Below, piece after piece: positions 46,172 to 56,636 of a stretch of 64,000 nucleotides of DNA. The DNA comes from Lacrimispora amygdalina. GTDB taxonomy: Bacteria; Bacillota; Clostridia; Lachnospirales; Lachnospiraceae. Positions within the stretch are counted from its first letter, which is position 1. Every line of letters begins with the position of its first letter. The stretch covers positions 62,001 to 126,000 of the forward strand of contig NZ_OAOF01000002.1 in assembly GCF_900205965.1 (NCBI RefSeq), read 5' to 3'. The position numbers and the translations under genes were made by a program. Below the pieces are notes generated by a model, which worked only from the letters and a program-made list of their open reading frames with translations, did not search any database and was not told the DNA's origin.

Positions 46172-46200
46172 ATTATAACATGCATTGGCTCATATCACAA
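46172..46200 (-). promoter_or_regulatory. Toxin promoter, copy C
   Basis: On the minus strand TTGTGA (46195-46200), 17 bases, TATAAT (46172-46177). Confidence 0.65.
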
Positions 46201-46264
46201 TATGCTTTTCTTCTGCTTCAATAACCATCTGTCAAACTATATTAATGTCACGAGGCAAAAATAA

Positions 46265-46300
46265 ACCTCGAAAGCCCAGTGTTTATGCGGGTTCCGAGGT
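46265..46300 (-). terminator. Terminator of guaA
   Basis: ACCTCG (46265-46270) pairs with CGAGGT (46295-46300), with an inner CCC/GGG pairing; TTTATTTTT follows on the minus strand, just beyond the guaA stop. Confidence 0.75.
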
Positions 46301-46309
46301 TTTTTCCAA

Positions 46310-47848
46310 TCACTCAAACTCAATCGTAGCCGGCGGCTTCCCCGTGCAGTCATACAACACCCGGTTCACGCCCTTCACTTCATTTACAATCCTTCTGGTC
46401 ACAACCCCCAGAACCTCCCATGGAAGCTCTGCTGATTCCGCAGTCATAAAGTCCGAAGTCAACACTGCTCTCAAAGCAATTGCATAATCATAGGTTCTCT
46501 CATCGCCCATGCAGCCAACGGAACGCATATTCGTAAGTGCAGCAAAGTACTGTCCCAGTCCTTTATCCACTCCCGCTTTCGCAATTTCTTCCCTATAAAT
46601 CGCATCTGCCTCCTGTACAATCCTTACCTTTTCCGGTGTAACCGCACCGATAATTCTAACACCAAGCCCCGGACCCGGGAATGGCTGACGGTAAACAAGA
46701 TATTCCGGAATTCCAAGCTCCAGACCGGCTTTACGAACCTCGTCCTTAAACAGAAGACGAAGTGGCTCAATAATCTCCTTGAAATCCACATGCTCAGGAA
46801 GTCCGCCCACATTATGATGGGACTTGATCACTGCAGACTTACCAAGACCTGACTCAATCACATCCGGATAAATCGTTCCCTGAACAAAGTAATCCACTGT
46901 ACCAATCTTCTTCGCTTCATCCTCAAATACACGGATAAATTCTTCCCCAATAATCTTCCGCTTTGTCTCCGGATCTTCTACTCCATTCAGTTTCTCATAG
47001 AAACGTTCCTGAGCATTCACACGGACAAAGTTCAAATCATATGGGCCTGCAGGTCCAAATACTGCCTCAACCTCGTCACCTTCGTTCTTACGAAGCAGAC
47101 CATGATCTACAAATACGCAGGTAAGCTGCTTACCAACCGCCTTCGCCAGCATAACCGCTGCCACAGAAGAATCCACACCGCCAGACAGCGCGCAGAGAAC
47201 CTTTCCGTCTCCAACCTTCTCTCTGATAGACTGAATTGATGTTTCCACGAAGGAATCCATCTTCCAGTCACCGGTACACTTACACACATTATAAACAAAG
47301 TTGGAAAGCATCTTCGTTCCTTCCTGTGTGTGCATAACCTCCGGGTGGAACTGAACAGCATAAAGCCCCTTTTCGTCGCATTCCATTCCTGCAACCGGGC
47401 ATACCGGGGTGTGAGCGGTAACAGTAAAGCCTTCCGGTGCTTTCTCTATATAATCCGTATGACTCATCCAGCAGATGGTCTTCGGATTTACATTCTCTAA
47501 TATTTTGCTGCCGGGTTCTACATGAACTTCTGTCTTTCCGTATTCGCTGACAGGAGCTGTGGCAACCTTGCCACCCAGCATATGAGCCATTAACTGGGAG
47601 CCATAACAGATTCCCAGGATCGGGATTCCCATTTCAAAGATTTCTTTTTCACAGCAAGGGGACTCTTCCTTATAAGCACTGTTTGGACCACCTGTGAATA
47701 TGATTCCTTTGGGATTCATCTCTCTAATCTTGTCCAGTGGCAGTGTATGTGGATGGACCTCACAGTAAACGTTGCATTCTCTGACTCTTCTGGCAATCAG
47801 CTGGTTATACTGTCCGCCGAAATCCAGAACGATAATCATTTCTCTCTT
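46310..47848 (-). CDS. guaA: GMP synthase (glutamine-hydrolysing)
   Basis: The 512-residue enzyme makes GMP from XMP, glutamine and ATP. The glutamine amidotransferase domain (1-190) has [15 protein letters not shown] with the catalytic Cys and the His-containing AVQFHPEV. The ATP-pyrophosphatase domain has SGGVDSS near residue 225, and the dimerisation domain ends PPATIEFE. The GTG at 47848 is preferred because AGGAGG stands 8 bases upstream; the frame is open 11 codons further. A consensus promoter lies about 55 bases upstream. The 3' end is intact although the adjoining region holds integrase debris. Confidence 0.96.
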   Translation of the reverse strand, partial: KREMIIVLDFGGQYNQLIARRVRECNVYCEVHPHTLPLDKIREMNPKGIIFTGGPNSAYKEESPCCEKEIFEMGIPILGICYGSQLMAHMLGGKVATAPVSEYGKTEVHVEPGSKILENVNPKTICWMSHTDYIEKAPEGFTVTAHTPVCPVAGMECDEKGLYAVQFHPEVMHTQEGTKMLSNFVYNVCKCTGDWKMDSFVETSIQSIREKVGDGKVLCALSGGVDSSVAAVMLAKAVGKQLTCVFVDHGLLRKNEGDEVEAVFGPAGPYDLNFVRVNAQERFYEKLNGVEDPETKRKIIGEEFIRVFEDEAKKIGTVDYFVQGTIYPDVIESGLGKSAVIKSHHNVGGLPEHVDFKEIIEPLRLLFKDEVRKAGLELGIPEYLVYRQPFPGPGLGVRIIGAVTPEKVRIVQEADAIYREEIAKAGVDKGLGQYFAALTNMRSVGCMGDERTYDYAIALRAVLTSDFMTAESAELPWEVLGVVTRRIVNEVKGVNRVLYDCTGKPPATIEFE

Positions 47849-47898
47849 CACGGGTATTCCTCCTAATTTAAGCTTCAACAAATAGCACTTTGGATAAC

Positions 47899-47927
47899 AT
47901 TATATTCTACTTCCAATGGCTTGACAA
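47899..47927 (-). promoter_or_regulatory. guaA promoter
   Basis: TTGTCA (47922-47927), 17 bases, TATAAT (47899-47904) on the minus strand. No purine-riboswitch-like structure is evident in the short leader. Confidence 0.75.
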
Positions 47928-47929
47928 GT

Positions 47930-48134
47930 ATTTTCTACAATTCAGAAAAAAGATGTCGATTCTGACAACCAAAGGCTCCTTTAAACTTTCTTTTCTCACC
48001 AATCATACGAAAAAAACGGAATATGCCGGAAATGCCCTTTGTCCCAACCGCCTGCCTGTGCGTCTTCCTGCACAGGAGGCGGCGGAGACTCCGGGCTGAA
48101 TAATCTCCGGAATCTTCCGCTTATAAAGCCTCTT
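47930..48134 (-). other. uvrA-guaA intergenic stretch with GC-rich hairpin
   Basis: The hairpin CCGCCT/AGGCGG with CCTGTGC/GCACAGG (about 48039-48076) lies downstream of the uvrA stop. It could end uvrA transcription, but no T run directly follows; TTTTTTTCG comes about 30 bases later. Confidence 0.45.
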
Positions 48135-50963
48135 TTACTGCTCTAAATATTTCTTCACATATTGACCGGTATAAGACTGCGGACACGCTATAATCTCCTC
48201 TGGTGTGCCCTGGGCAATAATCATTCCGCCCTTGTCCCCGCCTTCCGGACCGATGTCTATGATATAATCGGCTGTTTTTATAACATCTAAGTTATGTTCG
48301 ATGACAACCACCGTATTGCCGCCGTCAGACAGCTTGCGGAGAATCTCGATCAGCTTATGGACATCTGCAAAGTGAAGTCCGGTCGTCGGCTCGTCCAGAA
48401 TGTAGATGGTCTTGCCGGTTCCGCGCTTGCTCAGCTCCGTAGCCAGCTTAATTCTCTGGGCCTCTCCACCGGACAGCTCCGTCGATGGCTGTCCAAGACG
48501 GATATAGGATAATCCTACATCATTGAGCGTGGAAATCTTCCTGGAAATCGTAGGAACATTCTCGAAAAACTTAAGCGCTTCCTCTACCGTCATATTTAAA
48601 ACATCGTAGATTGTCTTTCCCTTATATTTCACATCCAGTGTCTCACGGTTATAGCGCTTGCCGCCGCAGACCTCACAGGGCACATATACATCCGGAAGGA
48701 AATGCATCTCGATCTTGATGATACCGTCACCGCTGCAGGCTTCGCACCGGCCGCCCTTCACGTTAAAGCTGAATCTGCCCTTGGCATAACCTTTTGCCTT
48801 GGCATCTGCTGTGGAAGCAAATAAATCACGGATGAGATCAAACACACCCGTATAAGTAGCGGGATTCGACCGTGGAGTTCTTCCAATCGGCGACTGGTCA
48901 ATGGCAATAATCTTATCCAGCTGTTCTGTACCTGTAATCTCCGTATGCTTGCCGGGAATGGTTCTGGCACGGTTTAACTTCTTTGCAAGGGCCTTATAAA
49001 GGATCTCGTTAACCAGAGAACTCTTACCGGAACCGGAAACACCGGTGACGCAGGTCATCACTCCCAGAGGGAAAGTCACATCGATATTCTTTAAATTGTT
49101 CTCTCTGGCTCCTTTGACTGTAAGATAGCCGGTAGGCTGCCTTCTCTCCCGGGGAACCGGAATTTTGATTTTACCGCTTAAATAAGCGCCGGTAATGGAG
49201 TTTTTGTTCTTCATGATCTGCTTTGCATTTCCTACCGCAACCACATTGCCGCCATGCTCACCGGCTCCGGGTCCGATATCCACGATACAGTCAGCTGCCA
49301 TCATGGTGTCCTCGTCATGTTCCACCACGATCACGCTGTTGCCCAGATCACGCAGATGAAGAAGCGTCTTTAAAAGCTTGTCATTATCTCTCTGATGGAG
49401 ACCGATACTGGGCTCATCTAAAATGTACGCCACACCCACAAGTCCGGAACCGATCTGGGTTGCCAGACGGATTCTCTGGGCCTCTCCGCCGGAAAGGGTT
49501 CCTGTGGCACGGGTCAGTGTCAGGTAATCAAGACCTACATCAATAAGGAATGAAATTCTCGCACGGATCTCCTTTAAGATCTGATCTCCGATGGCATGCT
49601 GCATATCTGACAACTTCAGCTGGTCCATAAAATCACGGAAACGGACGATGGACATATTCGTCGCTTCGTATATGTTCTGATCCCCCACTGTTACAGCCAG
49701 GGACTCCTTCTTTAATCTCATGCCGCCGCAGGAAGGGCAGGGGGTAATCCTCATAAATGTCTCATATTCTGCCTTTGAGGATTCTGAATAGGTCTCCCGG
49801 TATCTTCTGGCAACGTTCTGGATCAGTCCTTCAAATGCCACGTCATAGATTCCCTCTCCACGCTGGCCTTTATAATAAACCTTGACTTCTTTGCCGTTGG
49901 TTCCGTGGATGAGAATGTCATGGACCTCCTGTGAATACTTTTCAAAAGGTGTGTCAAGCCGGAAATGGTATTCCTTAGCAAGTGCCTCCAGGATCGCACG
50001 TGCATAGCTGCCTTTATCCGTACAGGACTGCCAGCCAAGCACAGTAATGGCTCCCTGATCAATGCTTAGGCTCTTATCAGGAATCATTAAGTCCTCGTCA
50101 AACTCCATCTTATATCCTAAACCGAAGCAGTCCGGACAGGCACCAAAGGGGTTATTAAAGGAGAAGCTTCTTGGCTCCACTTCTTCAATGCTGATTCCAC
50201 AGTCCGGGCAGGAAAAACTCTGGCTGAAATGAATGGGCTCTCCATCAATGACATCCACAGTCATCAGTCCACCTGCCAGCTCCATCACCGTCTCAATGGA
50301 ATCGGTAAGACGCTTACCAATACCCTCACGGATCGAAAGCCTGTCCACCACCACTTCAATGCTGTGCTTGATGTTCTTCTCCAGCTTAATCTCTTCAGAA
50401 AGTTCATAGAGATTGCCGTCAATCCGGACTCTTACGTATCCGCTCTTACGTGCGCTTTCTAAAACCTTGGCATGTTCCCCTTTTCGTCCGCGCACAACCG
50501 GAGCCAGCAGCTGGATTCTGGTCCGCTCCGGAAGCTCCATAATCTGATCCACCATCTGGTCTATGGTCTGTCTGCGGATCTCTCTTCCGCACTTCGGGCA
50601 GTGGGGAATCCCGATTCTGGCATAGAGAAGCCTCATATAATCATAAATTTCCGTAACGGTACCTACTGTAGAACGCGGGTTACGGTTGGTTGACTTCTGA
50701 TCGATGGAAATGGCCGGTGACAGGCCTTCGATGCTCTCCACATCCGGTTTTTCCATCTGACCGAGGAACTGCCGTGCATAGGAGGAAAGAGACTCCATAT
50801 ACCGTCTCTGACCTTCCGCATAAATGGTATCAAAGGCCAGGGAAGACTTCCCGGAACCGCTGAGACCGGTTAATACGACCAGCTCATTCCTGGGAATGTC
50901 CAGACTCACGTTCTTTAGGTTGTGCTCATTGGCACCTCTTATCTTAATATACTGTTTTGCCAT
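48135..50963 (-). CDS. uvrA: Excinuclease ABC subunit A
   Basis: The 942-residue UvrA recognises bulky DNA lesions in nucleotide excision repair. Two ATPase units are visible: Walker [10 protein letters not shown] near 33 and GVSGSGKSS near 640, with signatures [16 protein letters not shown] and [16 protein letters not shown]. Zinc-binding cysteines occur in [13 protein letters not shown] and [16 protein letters not shown]. Length is normal. It has its own promoter overlapped by a LexA-type site, so SOS induction is likely. No uvrB is adjacent. Confidence 0.97.
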   Translation of the reverse strand: MAKQYIKIRGANEHNLKNVSLDIPRNELVVLTGLSGSGKSSLAFDTIYAEGQRRYMESLSSYARQFLGQMEKPDVESIEGLSPAISIDQKSTNRNPRSTVGTVTEIYDYMRLLYARIGIPHCPKCGREIRRQTIDQMVDQIMELPERTRIQLLAPVVRGRKGEHAKVLESARKSGYVRVRIDGNLYELSEEIKLEKNIKHSIEVVVDRLSIREGIGKRLTDSIETVMELAGGLMTVDVIDGEPIHFSQSFSCPDCGISIEEVEPRSFSFNNPFGACPDCFGLGYKMEFDEDLMIPDKSLSIDQGAITVLGWQSCTDKGSYARAILEALAKEYHFRLDTPFEKYSQEVHDILIHGTNGKEVKVYYKGQRGEGIYDVAFEGLIQNVARRYRETYSESSKAEYETFMRITPCPSCGGMRLKKESLAVTVGDQNIYEATNMSIVRFRDFMDQLKLSDMQHAIGDQILKEIRARISFLIDVGLDYLTLTRATGTLSGGEAQRIRLATQIGSGLVGVAYILDEPSIGLHQRDNDKLLKTLLHLRDLGNSVIVVEHDEDTMMAADCIVDIGPGAGEHGGNVVAVGNAKQIMKNKNSITGAYLSGKIKIPVPRERRQPTGYLTVKGARENNLKNIDVTFPLGVMTCVTGVSGSGKSSLVNEILYKALAKKLNRARTIPGKHTEITGTEQLDKIIAIDQSPIGRTPRSNPATYTGVFDLIRDLFASTADAKAKGYAKGRFSFNVKGGRCEACSGDGIIKIEMHFLPDVYVPCEVCGGKRYNRETLDVKYKGKTIYDVLNMTVEEALKFFENVPTISRKISTLNDVGLSYIRLGQPSTELSGGEAQRIKLATELSKRGTGKTIYILDEPTTGLHFADVHKLIEILRKLSDGGNTVVVIEHNLDVIKTADYIIDIGPEGGDKGGMIIAQGTPEEIIACPQSYTGQYVKKYLEQ

Positions 50964-51011
50964 ACTGTACTCCTGTTATATCCTCAGATTCTTAATTTTA
51001 CAACAATCGAA

Positions 51012-51037
51012 TGCGGACTTATGATATGAAGTCCGCA
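51012..51037 (-). other. Hairpin in the uvrA leader
   Basis: TGCGGACTT (51012-51020) pairs exactly with AAGTCCGCA (51029-51037). It lies in the transcribed leader of uvrA; no T run follows, so it may stabilise the mRNA rather than terminate it. Confidence 0.5.
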
Positions 51038-51062
51038 CTTGTAGTTACTCAGCATTTTCCCC

Positions 51063-51102
51063 ATTATAGCACAACATCAGTCGCATTGCAAACATTTGTT
51101 CG
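51063..51102 (-). promoter_or_regulatory. uvrA promoter with LexA (SOS) box
   Basis: TTGCAA (51086-51091), 17 bases, TATAAT (51063-51068) on the minus strand. CGAACAAATGTTTG (51089-51102) fits the Gram-positive LexA consensus CGAAC-N4-GTTYG and overlaps the -35 element, so LexA binding would block RNA polymerase. Confidence 0.8.
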
Positions 51103-51215
51103 ATATTTTTTCAGTAATCCTGCTTTCGCCTTTCTTTGTAATTCATCAAAAAACTATTTATTTAAAAGAAAGCATGGTATAATCATTATATACTAAAAAA
51201 GAGGGCTGAGAAAAT

Positions 51216-53204
51216 ATGAAACCACATCCATTACTGCCAGTTGTACTGCTTGCTCTTTCTTTAACTATATCCGGATGTACGGGGAACTCCCGGCTGGAGG
51301 AAACCCCTTCTTCGCCGGCGGAATCCCTGACGAATCAGAATACCACAAAGCAGGATACCACCAATCAGGAACAAAACAGTACCGGGGCAGAAAAATCAAA
51401 CACAAATAAAAACAGCAGTCAGGTCACAGTAAAAACCTGGTCTGCAGACAATAATGAGACTTATACCGATCAGGGTACCCTGTTATATCGGTGGAACAGC
51501 CGGGTCCCAGAGGTCATAATCCCTGATAAGCCCCAATCCCAGTATCTCATCAACAGGAGCATAAGAGAGAATGACCAGGTCACAAGGCTATCCAGTTTTA
51601 TCAGTGACATAATGGATATTCCACCGGCATCAGCAGCCGGAACGCCGGGTAACAATTATCTTTTTACCTATGATTATCAGGTGCTGCGAAACGATGGAAC
51701 AATATTAAGTCTGAGACAGAATGGCACCGATATCCGTAAAAATGACCGGCAGGATACTTTTACTTATTTAAGTTCCTATGACGTGGAAAAAGGAAAAAAG
51801 ATAACGCTTACAGCTATTTCCGATGATCCGGAGGCTCTGAAGCTGGCCCTTGCACAGGCAGCCGCAGGCCAGTCATCTGCCGGTGGCTCCAACGCTACCC
51901 TTCTTACGCATCTCATGACCTCCGGTCTGAATCAGTTTGCACTTTTAAAAGATGGAATTCTATTATCTCCAGAGCAGAATGCAGACAATGCTGAATCTGC
52001 TGCCGGAGAGGAAACTTTAATCCCATATGGGCAGATTGAAAAATTGTTTAATGACTATGGGAAACAGCTCATGACAGCTGCACAAAAATCCGGGGACGAA
52101 GCCATTGAAACAAAGGAAGAGCCGGAATATATATTTCCGGAAAGCAGCACCAGCTGCCTCACGGGAGGAGATTTGCTGGAAGCAGACCCCGCCACGCTGA
52201 GACTGGCAAGAAACGAAATCTATGCCCGCCATGGAAGAAAGTTCGACGCGGCTGATTTACAGAACTATTTTAACAGTAAATCATGGTATCAACCAGAGAC
52301 AGACCCCTCTGATTTTAAAGAAGATTCCTTAAATGAAGTGGAAAAGAAAAATCTGAATCTGATTAAAACAGCCGAGAATCAGCTGCCAGGCAAAGAAATT
52401 TCCAATGACGGTGTTACCCTGAAAGCTGACAAAGATTATCTTCTGGATCTGGACGGTGATGGTAACTGTGAATCCGTACGCTGGAGCAGCACCGAAGGCA
52501 AAGAAGATCCTGATGAAAAAAATTTCGGACTTTATATAAATGGAAAGTACCAGAATTCCATTCCGGAAAATATAAGGGGCAACATCAATCTTACGGCATT
52601 GGATCTTAATAAAAAGGACAAAGAAATTGAACTTCATCTGAGTGTGTACCAGGAATCAGATTCCATTTTCTCCTTCAGTTTCTACCGTTACCAAAACGGC
52701 AGCCTGAAGCTGATCGGTGATCTGGCAGGTCCAGTATGTAACGGTAATGGAAAACTGTTTCGCCAGAACGGTATGAGAGCGGAAGGAGACGGCAGCCTGA
52801 CAGTCTCAACAGACACTCCATTTTCAGGTTCCTCTCCCCAGTTTGGATGTTACTTTACAGATCTGTTTTTTTCCTACAAAGACGGAAAATTAACAGAGGT
52901 TCCACAAGAGATTTATTTTAAAAAGGATTATGATCTGGTCACCAATGCGTTCCTCCATAATAATCCCGGTCAATATTATGTGGTATCCCACCCCTTTCCT
53001 GTGACAACGACGATGGAAGGTGATACCCCCGCTTTCTCTGTCAGCGCCGGGGAAACGGTCTGTCCCATAGGCTGGGCGTTAAAGGACGGACATACTTTTG
53101 TGCTGGTTATGAACGAGGCCGGAGACTGCGGCTGGGTAAAGGAAACAGCCGGGGATTCTGATCCCGATACAGCATATTATCTGGAAGTTCCTGGCTGGGG
53201 ATAA
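51216..53204 (+). CDS. Lipoprotein with YARHG domain
   Basis: The 662-residue protein has a lipobox (LALSLTISGC, Cys near residue 21) and a serine/threonine/asparagine-rich linker. A DUF3298-like region follows (about 75-250; VPEVIIPDKPQSQYLINRSI), then a YARHG domain (about 318-390; LRLARNEIYARHGRKFDAAD, WYQPETDPSDF). A beta-rich C-terminal region ends in an SH3-like segment (GWALKDGHTFVLVMNEAGDC). It is anchored on the outer face of the membrane; function is unknown, possibly cell-wall related. A TATAAT lies 33 bases upstream. It converges on the jetC gene. Confidence 0.85.
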   Translation: MKPHPLLPVVLLALSLTISGCTGNSRLEETPSSPAESLTNQNTTKQDTTNQEQNSTGAEKSNTNKNSSQVTVKTWSADNNETYTDQGTLLYRWNSRVPEVIIPDKPQSQYLINRSIRENDQVTRLSSFISDIMDIPPASAAGTPGNNYLFTYDYQVLRNDGTILSLRQNGTDIRKNDRQDTFTYLSSYDVEKGKKITLTAISDDPEALKLALAQAAAGQSSAGGSNATLLTHLMTSGLNQFALLKDGILLSPEQNADNAESAAGEETLIPYGQIEKLFNDYGKQLMTAAQKSGDEAIETKEEPEYIFPESSTSCLTGGDLLEADPATLRLARNEIYARHGRKFDAADLQNYFNSKSWYQPETDPSDFKEDSLNEVEKKNLNLIKTAENQLPGKEISNDGVTLKADKDYLLDLDGDGNCESVRWSSTEGKEDPDEKNFGLYINGKYQNSIPENIRGNINLTALDLNKKDKEIELHLSVYQESDSIFSFSFYRYQNGSLKLIGDLAGPVCNGNGKLFRQNGMRAEGDGSLTVSTDTPFSGSSPQFGCYFTDLFFSYKDGKLTEVPQEIYFKKDYDLVTNAFLHNNPGQYYVVSHPFPVTTTMEGDTPAFSVSAGETVCPIGWALKDGHTFVLVMNEAGDCGWVKETAGDSDPDTAYYLEVPGWG

Positions 53205-53251
53205 AAAATCACCTTGCTGCGGCTTGAAAAAGCCGGGCAAGGTGATTTTTT
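53203..53251. terminator. Bidirectional terminator
   Basis: A 15-base arm, AAAAAATCACCTTGC (53203-53217), pairs exactly with GCAAGGTGATTTTTT (53237-53251), with an inner GGCTT/AAGCC hairpin. It ends both the YARHG lipoprotein gene and the jet operon. Confidence 0.92.
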
Positions 53252-53261
53252 ACGTTTAGTT

Positions 53262-56200
53262 TTATACTATGTCATCCGTTTCCTCTTCAAGCTCCCTCAT
53301 CAGCGTATGAAAGCTCTCCCTCTCAAATTCCTGTATGGAAATGGATTTTTTGTTCGGATTAGCAAAGACAAAGGTCTTATCCACATTCTCCACGTAATTC
53401 TGGATCTTATCATTGGTGGCGCTGATAATCGCCTGAAATCCAAGACCGCGGATCAGCTCGATACAGCTCGCCACCTTTTCCGCGTCCATTTTAGAGAATG
53501 CCTCATCAAGGACAACCAGGCGTATGGTTGGATTCCTCTGTATTTTCTGAGGAACATTGATCCGGTATGCCTGGGCAAAGCTGGCAAGCAGCGCCACATA
53601 AAGGGGATTCTGTCCCTCTCCGCCGGAATTCTTCTTTAGCATCTTGCTTAAGCGGATCTTAATGACCTCATCCTCGTTCTGGATCAGCTGCTGCATGTCA
53701 AAGGTCAGATAGGTGCGGTAATCCGCATATTTATCCATGTTCCGCTTTGCTTCCTCCATCTGCTCCGGAGTTGCGTTATCCGGCGGGATGAAGATATTAA
53801 TCAGGTCATTGATTAGGTCCCCGTACTGGTTTTCATGTTCCATGGTGAAAAGATTCATCTGGTTATCCAGGTTATCTGTAAGCTGGGAAGGATTAATCTC
53901 CAGTGAATCATCCATAAACATATCATAATACCTGCCGTCCGGTCCCTTATTCTTTCCAATGACAAACTGATACTTGTCCTTTCCGAAGTCCAGTCTGCTG
54001 ATAATCCGGTTTAACTCATCCTTTCTCTGGAGCGCATCACGGATAGCGCTTCGGATCTTAAACATAAAGTCGTCTTTGAAATGAAGCACTGCGGACTTTG
54101 CCTGTTCTGCCGCCATGTTCTTATATTCTTCCAGATTTGCACATTCCATGATCTCCAGAAGACGGTCATATTCCCGGTTATCTTCTGCAGTCAGGGAGAA
54201 ATTCCGGTTAGGATATCTGCGGACATACTCCCCTCTTGCTGAGACAAGAAGACGGTATGCCTCTTCCCGTGCCTCTTCTGCTCTCTTTAAAAGCGCATAG
54301 TATTTATCCTTTAAACGGTCATAGCGAACAGCTTCCTTATCCTCCAGAGATGCTTTTAATATTTCCTCCAGCTTTTCATCGGCTTCCAGAACCCGTTCTT
54401 TTGATACCAGTTCCTCTTCCAGCTGTACCGCTTCACGCTGGAATTCTTCCGCTTTTCTTTGGAGATCTCCCATGAGTCGGTCTAAGGCTCTTAACTCAGC
54501 CCGCTTTCCCTCGCAGAGGCTTAAAACAGCTTCCCGTTCCTTTTCCCATTCCTCTACATTCTGGGCCTTCAGTTTTTCCAGCTTCTGCTCCAGCTTTTTG
54601 ATTTCTTTCTCCTTATCTTTAAAAGCTGCTATTTCCTGCTGCCACTCCACATAAACCTCTGTTTCCTCTGTTAACGCTTCCAGTGAGAGAATCCGGCTGC
54701 ACTCCCCTATGATCAGTTCCTGTGGCTTTTTTTCCGCCTCCATGGCTTCCAGATTCTTCTCCAGAAGACGCATTCTGCGGCGTACACTGTCCTTGCCGAT
54801 ATAGGCGAATCGGGTATAATGATCAGGATTGATGTGCTGTAAACGGAAAGAGTGGTACAGCATACATTCCGGTGTCACACCAATGCGGCAGGTGCGAAGT
54901 TCTTCAAGGCTTTCGCATTTCACCACCTTTCCAAGGAGCAGATCCATATAGGGCTGTAAATAAGATTCTCTCACAATCACTTCTTCCACAAGGGAATTTT
55001 TAAGAACCTCATGTGTGCTCTCTCCTGCCCTCTCTGTATCCAGAACTGCCACATGGAAGGCCTCACTCTGGTCCAGTTCCTCATAAATCTCCATGGCCGC
55101 TTTTGCATAGGCTGGCGCTACAACCAGAGACAGCTTATGATTGCCCAGATAGCCTTCTGCCGCATTTCTCCATGTCTCATCCCTGATATCCAGAAGATCC
55201 GCAAGAACATGAACCTCCACTGCCTTCCCGGTCTTTAGAAGAAGACGCTGCTGGAGAAAGGTTTTTGCCCGCTCCAGATACTTTGGATAAGCCTTGCTTC
55301 CTGCTTTTAACTGGGCGAGTTCTTCACTGGTCTGACGCTCCCGCTTTTTGATATCCCTCAAAAGGCTTTCCGCCTCTTTTTTCGTATCTTCCGTCTCCGC
55401 CTGCATCTGGGCGATGGATTTCTTTAACCTGGCCAGTTTTTCCTCATCAATTGTATTTTTCTCAAATTCCTCAATGTCCCAGATGGTCTGGTTGGAGGTG
55501 GATTCCTCATCAATCCACGCATGTAAGCGGTCTGCCGTCTGCTGCCATTTCATTACACTTTTATTTAGATGATTCTTAAGCTCCCTGGCTGATTCCAGCT
55601 GATTCTTCAGATCCTCATATCCGGTGGAGGAAATCTGGCGGAGAAGTTCTTCTCCCTGCTTTGTCAGATCATTAATCTGGGAATCTAATCCCTCTTTCCG
55701 CTCTTCCTGACGGGCATATTCCTCCCCCGAAAGGCGGATCTTATCCCGCAGCGCCTGAATCCGGGTCTGATCGTCAAGAATCTCCATTCTGCGGAAATAA
55801 TAGGTGTTGGACCGGATCTCCTCATCCTTTTCCATAACCGAATCGTAAAGGGATCTCATCTCCTTTAAATAGCCAATTTCTACAAAGGTATCCTCAATTT
55901 TCTTCCTCATTCGTCCGTACTGCATGACGCTTTCCTGCATGTCCTCAATGTGGATATCCTGCTCCATGCATATATATTCCTTTACGAAGTCCTCCAGCCG
56001 GATATTCATTCGGAACGGAATTGCCCGCTTAAACAGTATGGGGAACTTCTCCGAATCCAGTCCGCCCAGGTAAACATCATACAGCTGTCTGCGGAACCGT
56101 TCATTATGAGAGGTTGTAAAATACTCATCTTTCTCAAAATGGAGCTGAAGATAAGAAGTTACTTCCTCAATTGTCATGGTTCTTGACCCGGTGCGGTATT

Positions 56201-56636
56201 CATTCTGCCACAACGGGCCTTTGTGCCAGAAAAACTTCCTTGAGATTTCATTGGTCGCTGTTTCCACATCAAAGATAATTCCGATACACTGACATTCCCC
56301 ATTATCCGTACGCTTTAATTCCAGAGCAATGGTGGTGGAGAAATTCTGATTCCTCAAATAGGCAAACTCGTTGTTCTCACCGATGTTTACCATCCCCCGC
56401 AGATATTCGATTAAGTTCCGGTCTGAATCATCGGCAGCGGCCTTGTTAAAAAATCCTCTTCCGTCGGTATTGGCATAGAGCAGGATCTGCATGGCATCAA
56501 TGACCGTAGATTTTCCGCTGCCGGAATGACCGGTAAAGAAATTGATCTCTTCATGGAATGATAAGGTCTTCCGGTTGATATAATGCCAGTTATTTAAAAG
56601 TATTCTGGACAGAGCCTCAAAATTCTGATTCATCAT
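53262..56636 (-). CDS. jetC: Wadjet/condensin-like ATPase JetC
   Basis: This SMC-like protein of about 1124 residues has Walker A GHSGSGKST (36-44), two long coiled-coil arms (about 230-470 and 690-850) around a hinge-like region, signature SGGEGQNPLYVALLASFAQA and Walker B IRLVVLDEAFSKMD. It is the MukB/MksB-type motor of Wadjet complexes, which compact and restrict foreign circular DNA. ATG at 56636 is preferred because AGGAG is 9 bases upstream; the frame begins 7 codons earlier. It overlaps jetB by 20 bases. The last gene of a usual Wadjet operon, jetD, does not follow. Confidence 0.88.
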   Translation of the reverse strand: MMNQNFEALSRILLNNWHYINRKTLSFHEEINFFTGHSGSGKSTVIDAMQILLYANTDGRGFFNKAAADDSDRNLIEYLRGMVNIGENNEFAYLRNQNFSTTIALELKRTDNGECQCIGIIFDVETATNEISRKFFWHKGPLWQNEYRTGSRTMTIEEVTSYLQLHFEKDEYFTTSHNERFRRQLYDVYLGGLDSEKFPILFKRAIPFRMNIRLEDFVKEYICMEQDIHIEDMQESVMQYGRMRKKIEDTFVEIGYLKEMRSLYDSVMEKDEEIRSNTYYFRRMEILDDQTRIQALRDKIRLSGEEYARQEERKEGLDSQINDLTKQGEELLRQISSTGYEDLKNQLESARELKNHLNKSVMKWQQTADRLHAWIDEESTSNQTIWDIEEFEKNTIDEEKLARLKKSIAQMQAETEDTKKEAESLLRDIKKRERQTSEELAQLKAGSKAYPKYLERAKTFLQQRLLLKTGKAVEVHVLADLLDIRDETWRNAAEGYLGNHKLSLVVAPAYAKAAMEIYEELDQSEAFHVAVLDTERAGESTHEVLKNSLVEEVIVRESYLQPYMDLLLGKVVKCESLEELRTCRIGVTPECMLYHSFRLQHINPDHYTRFAYIGKDSVRRRMRLLEKNLEAMEAEKKPQELIIGECSRILSLEALTEETEVYVEWQQEIAAFKDKEKEIKKLEQKLEKLKAQNVEEWEKEREAVLSLCEGKRAELRALDRLMGDLQRKAEEFQREAVQLEEELVSKERVLEADEKLEEILKASLEDKEAVRYDRLKDKYYALLKRAEEAREEAYRLLVSARGEYVRRYPNRNFSLTAEDNREYDRLLEIMECANLEEYKNMAAEQAKSAVLHFKDDFMFKIRSAIRDALQRKDELNRIISRLDFGKDKYQFVIGKNKGPDGRYYDMFMDDSLEINPSQLTDNLDNQMNLFTMEHENQYGDLINDLINIFIPPDNATPEQMEEAKRNMDKYADYRTYLTFDMQQLIQNEDEVIKIRLSKMLKKNSGGEGQNPLYVALLASFAQAYRINVPQKIQRNPTIRLVVLDEAFSKMDAEKVASCIELIRGLGFQAIISATNDKIQNYVENVDKTFVFANPNKKSISIQEFERESFHTLMRELEEETDDIV

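Noticed and set aside
46265..46330. Attachment-site direct repeat of the guaA 3' end
   Set aside because: No second copy of the guaA terminal sequence was found by eye between 42 and 46.3 kb; a computed repeat search would be needed.
47849..47930. Purine riboswitch upstream of guaA
   Set aside because: The leader between the promoter and the GTG start is only about 45 bases and lacks the conserved three-way junction.
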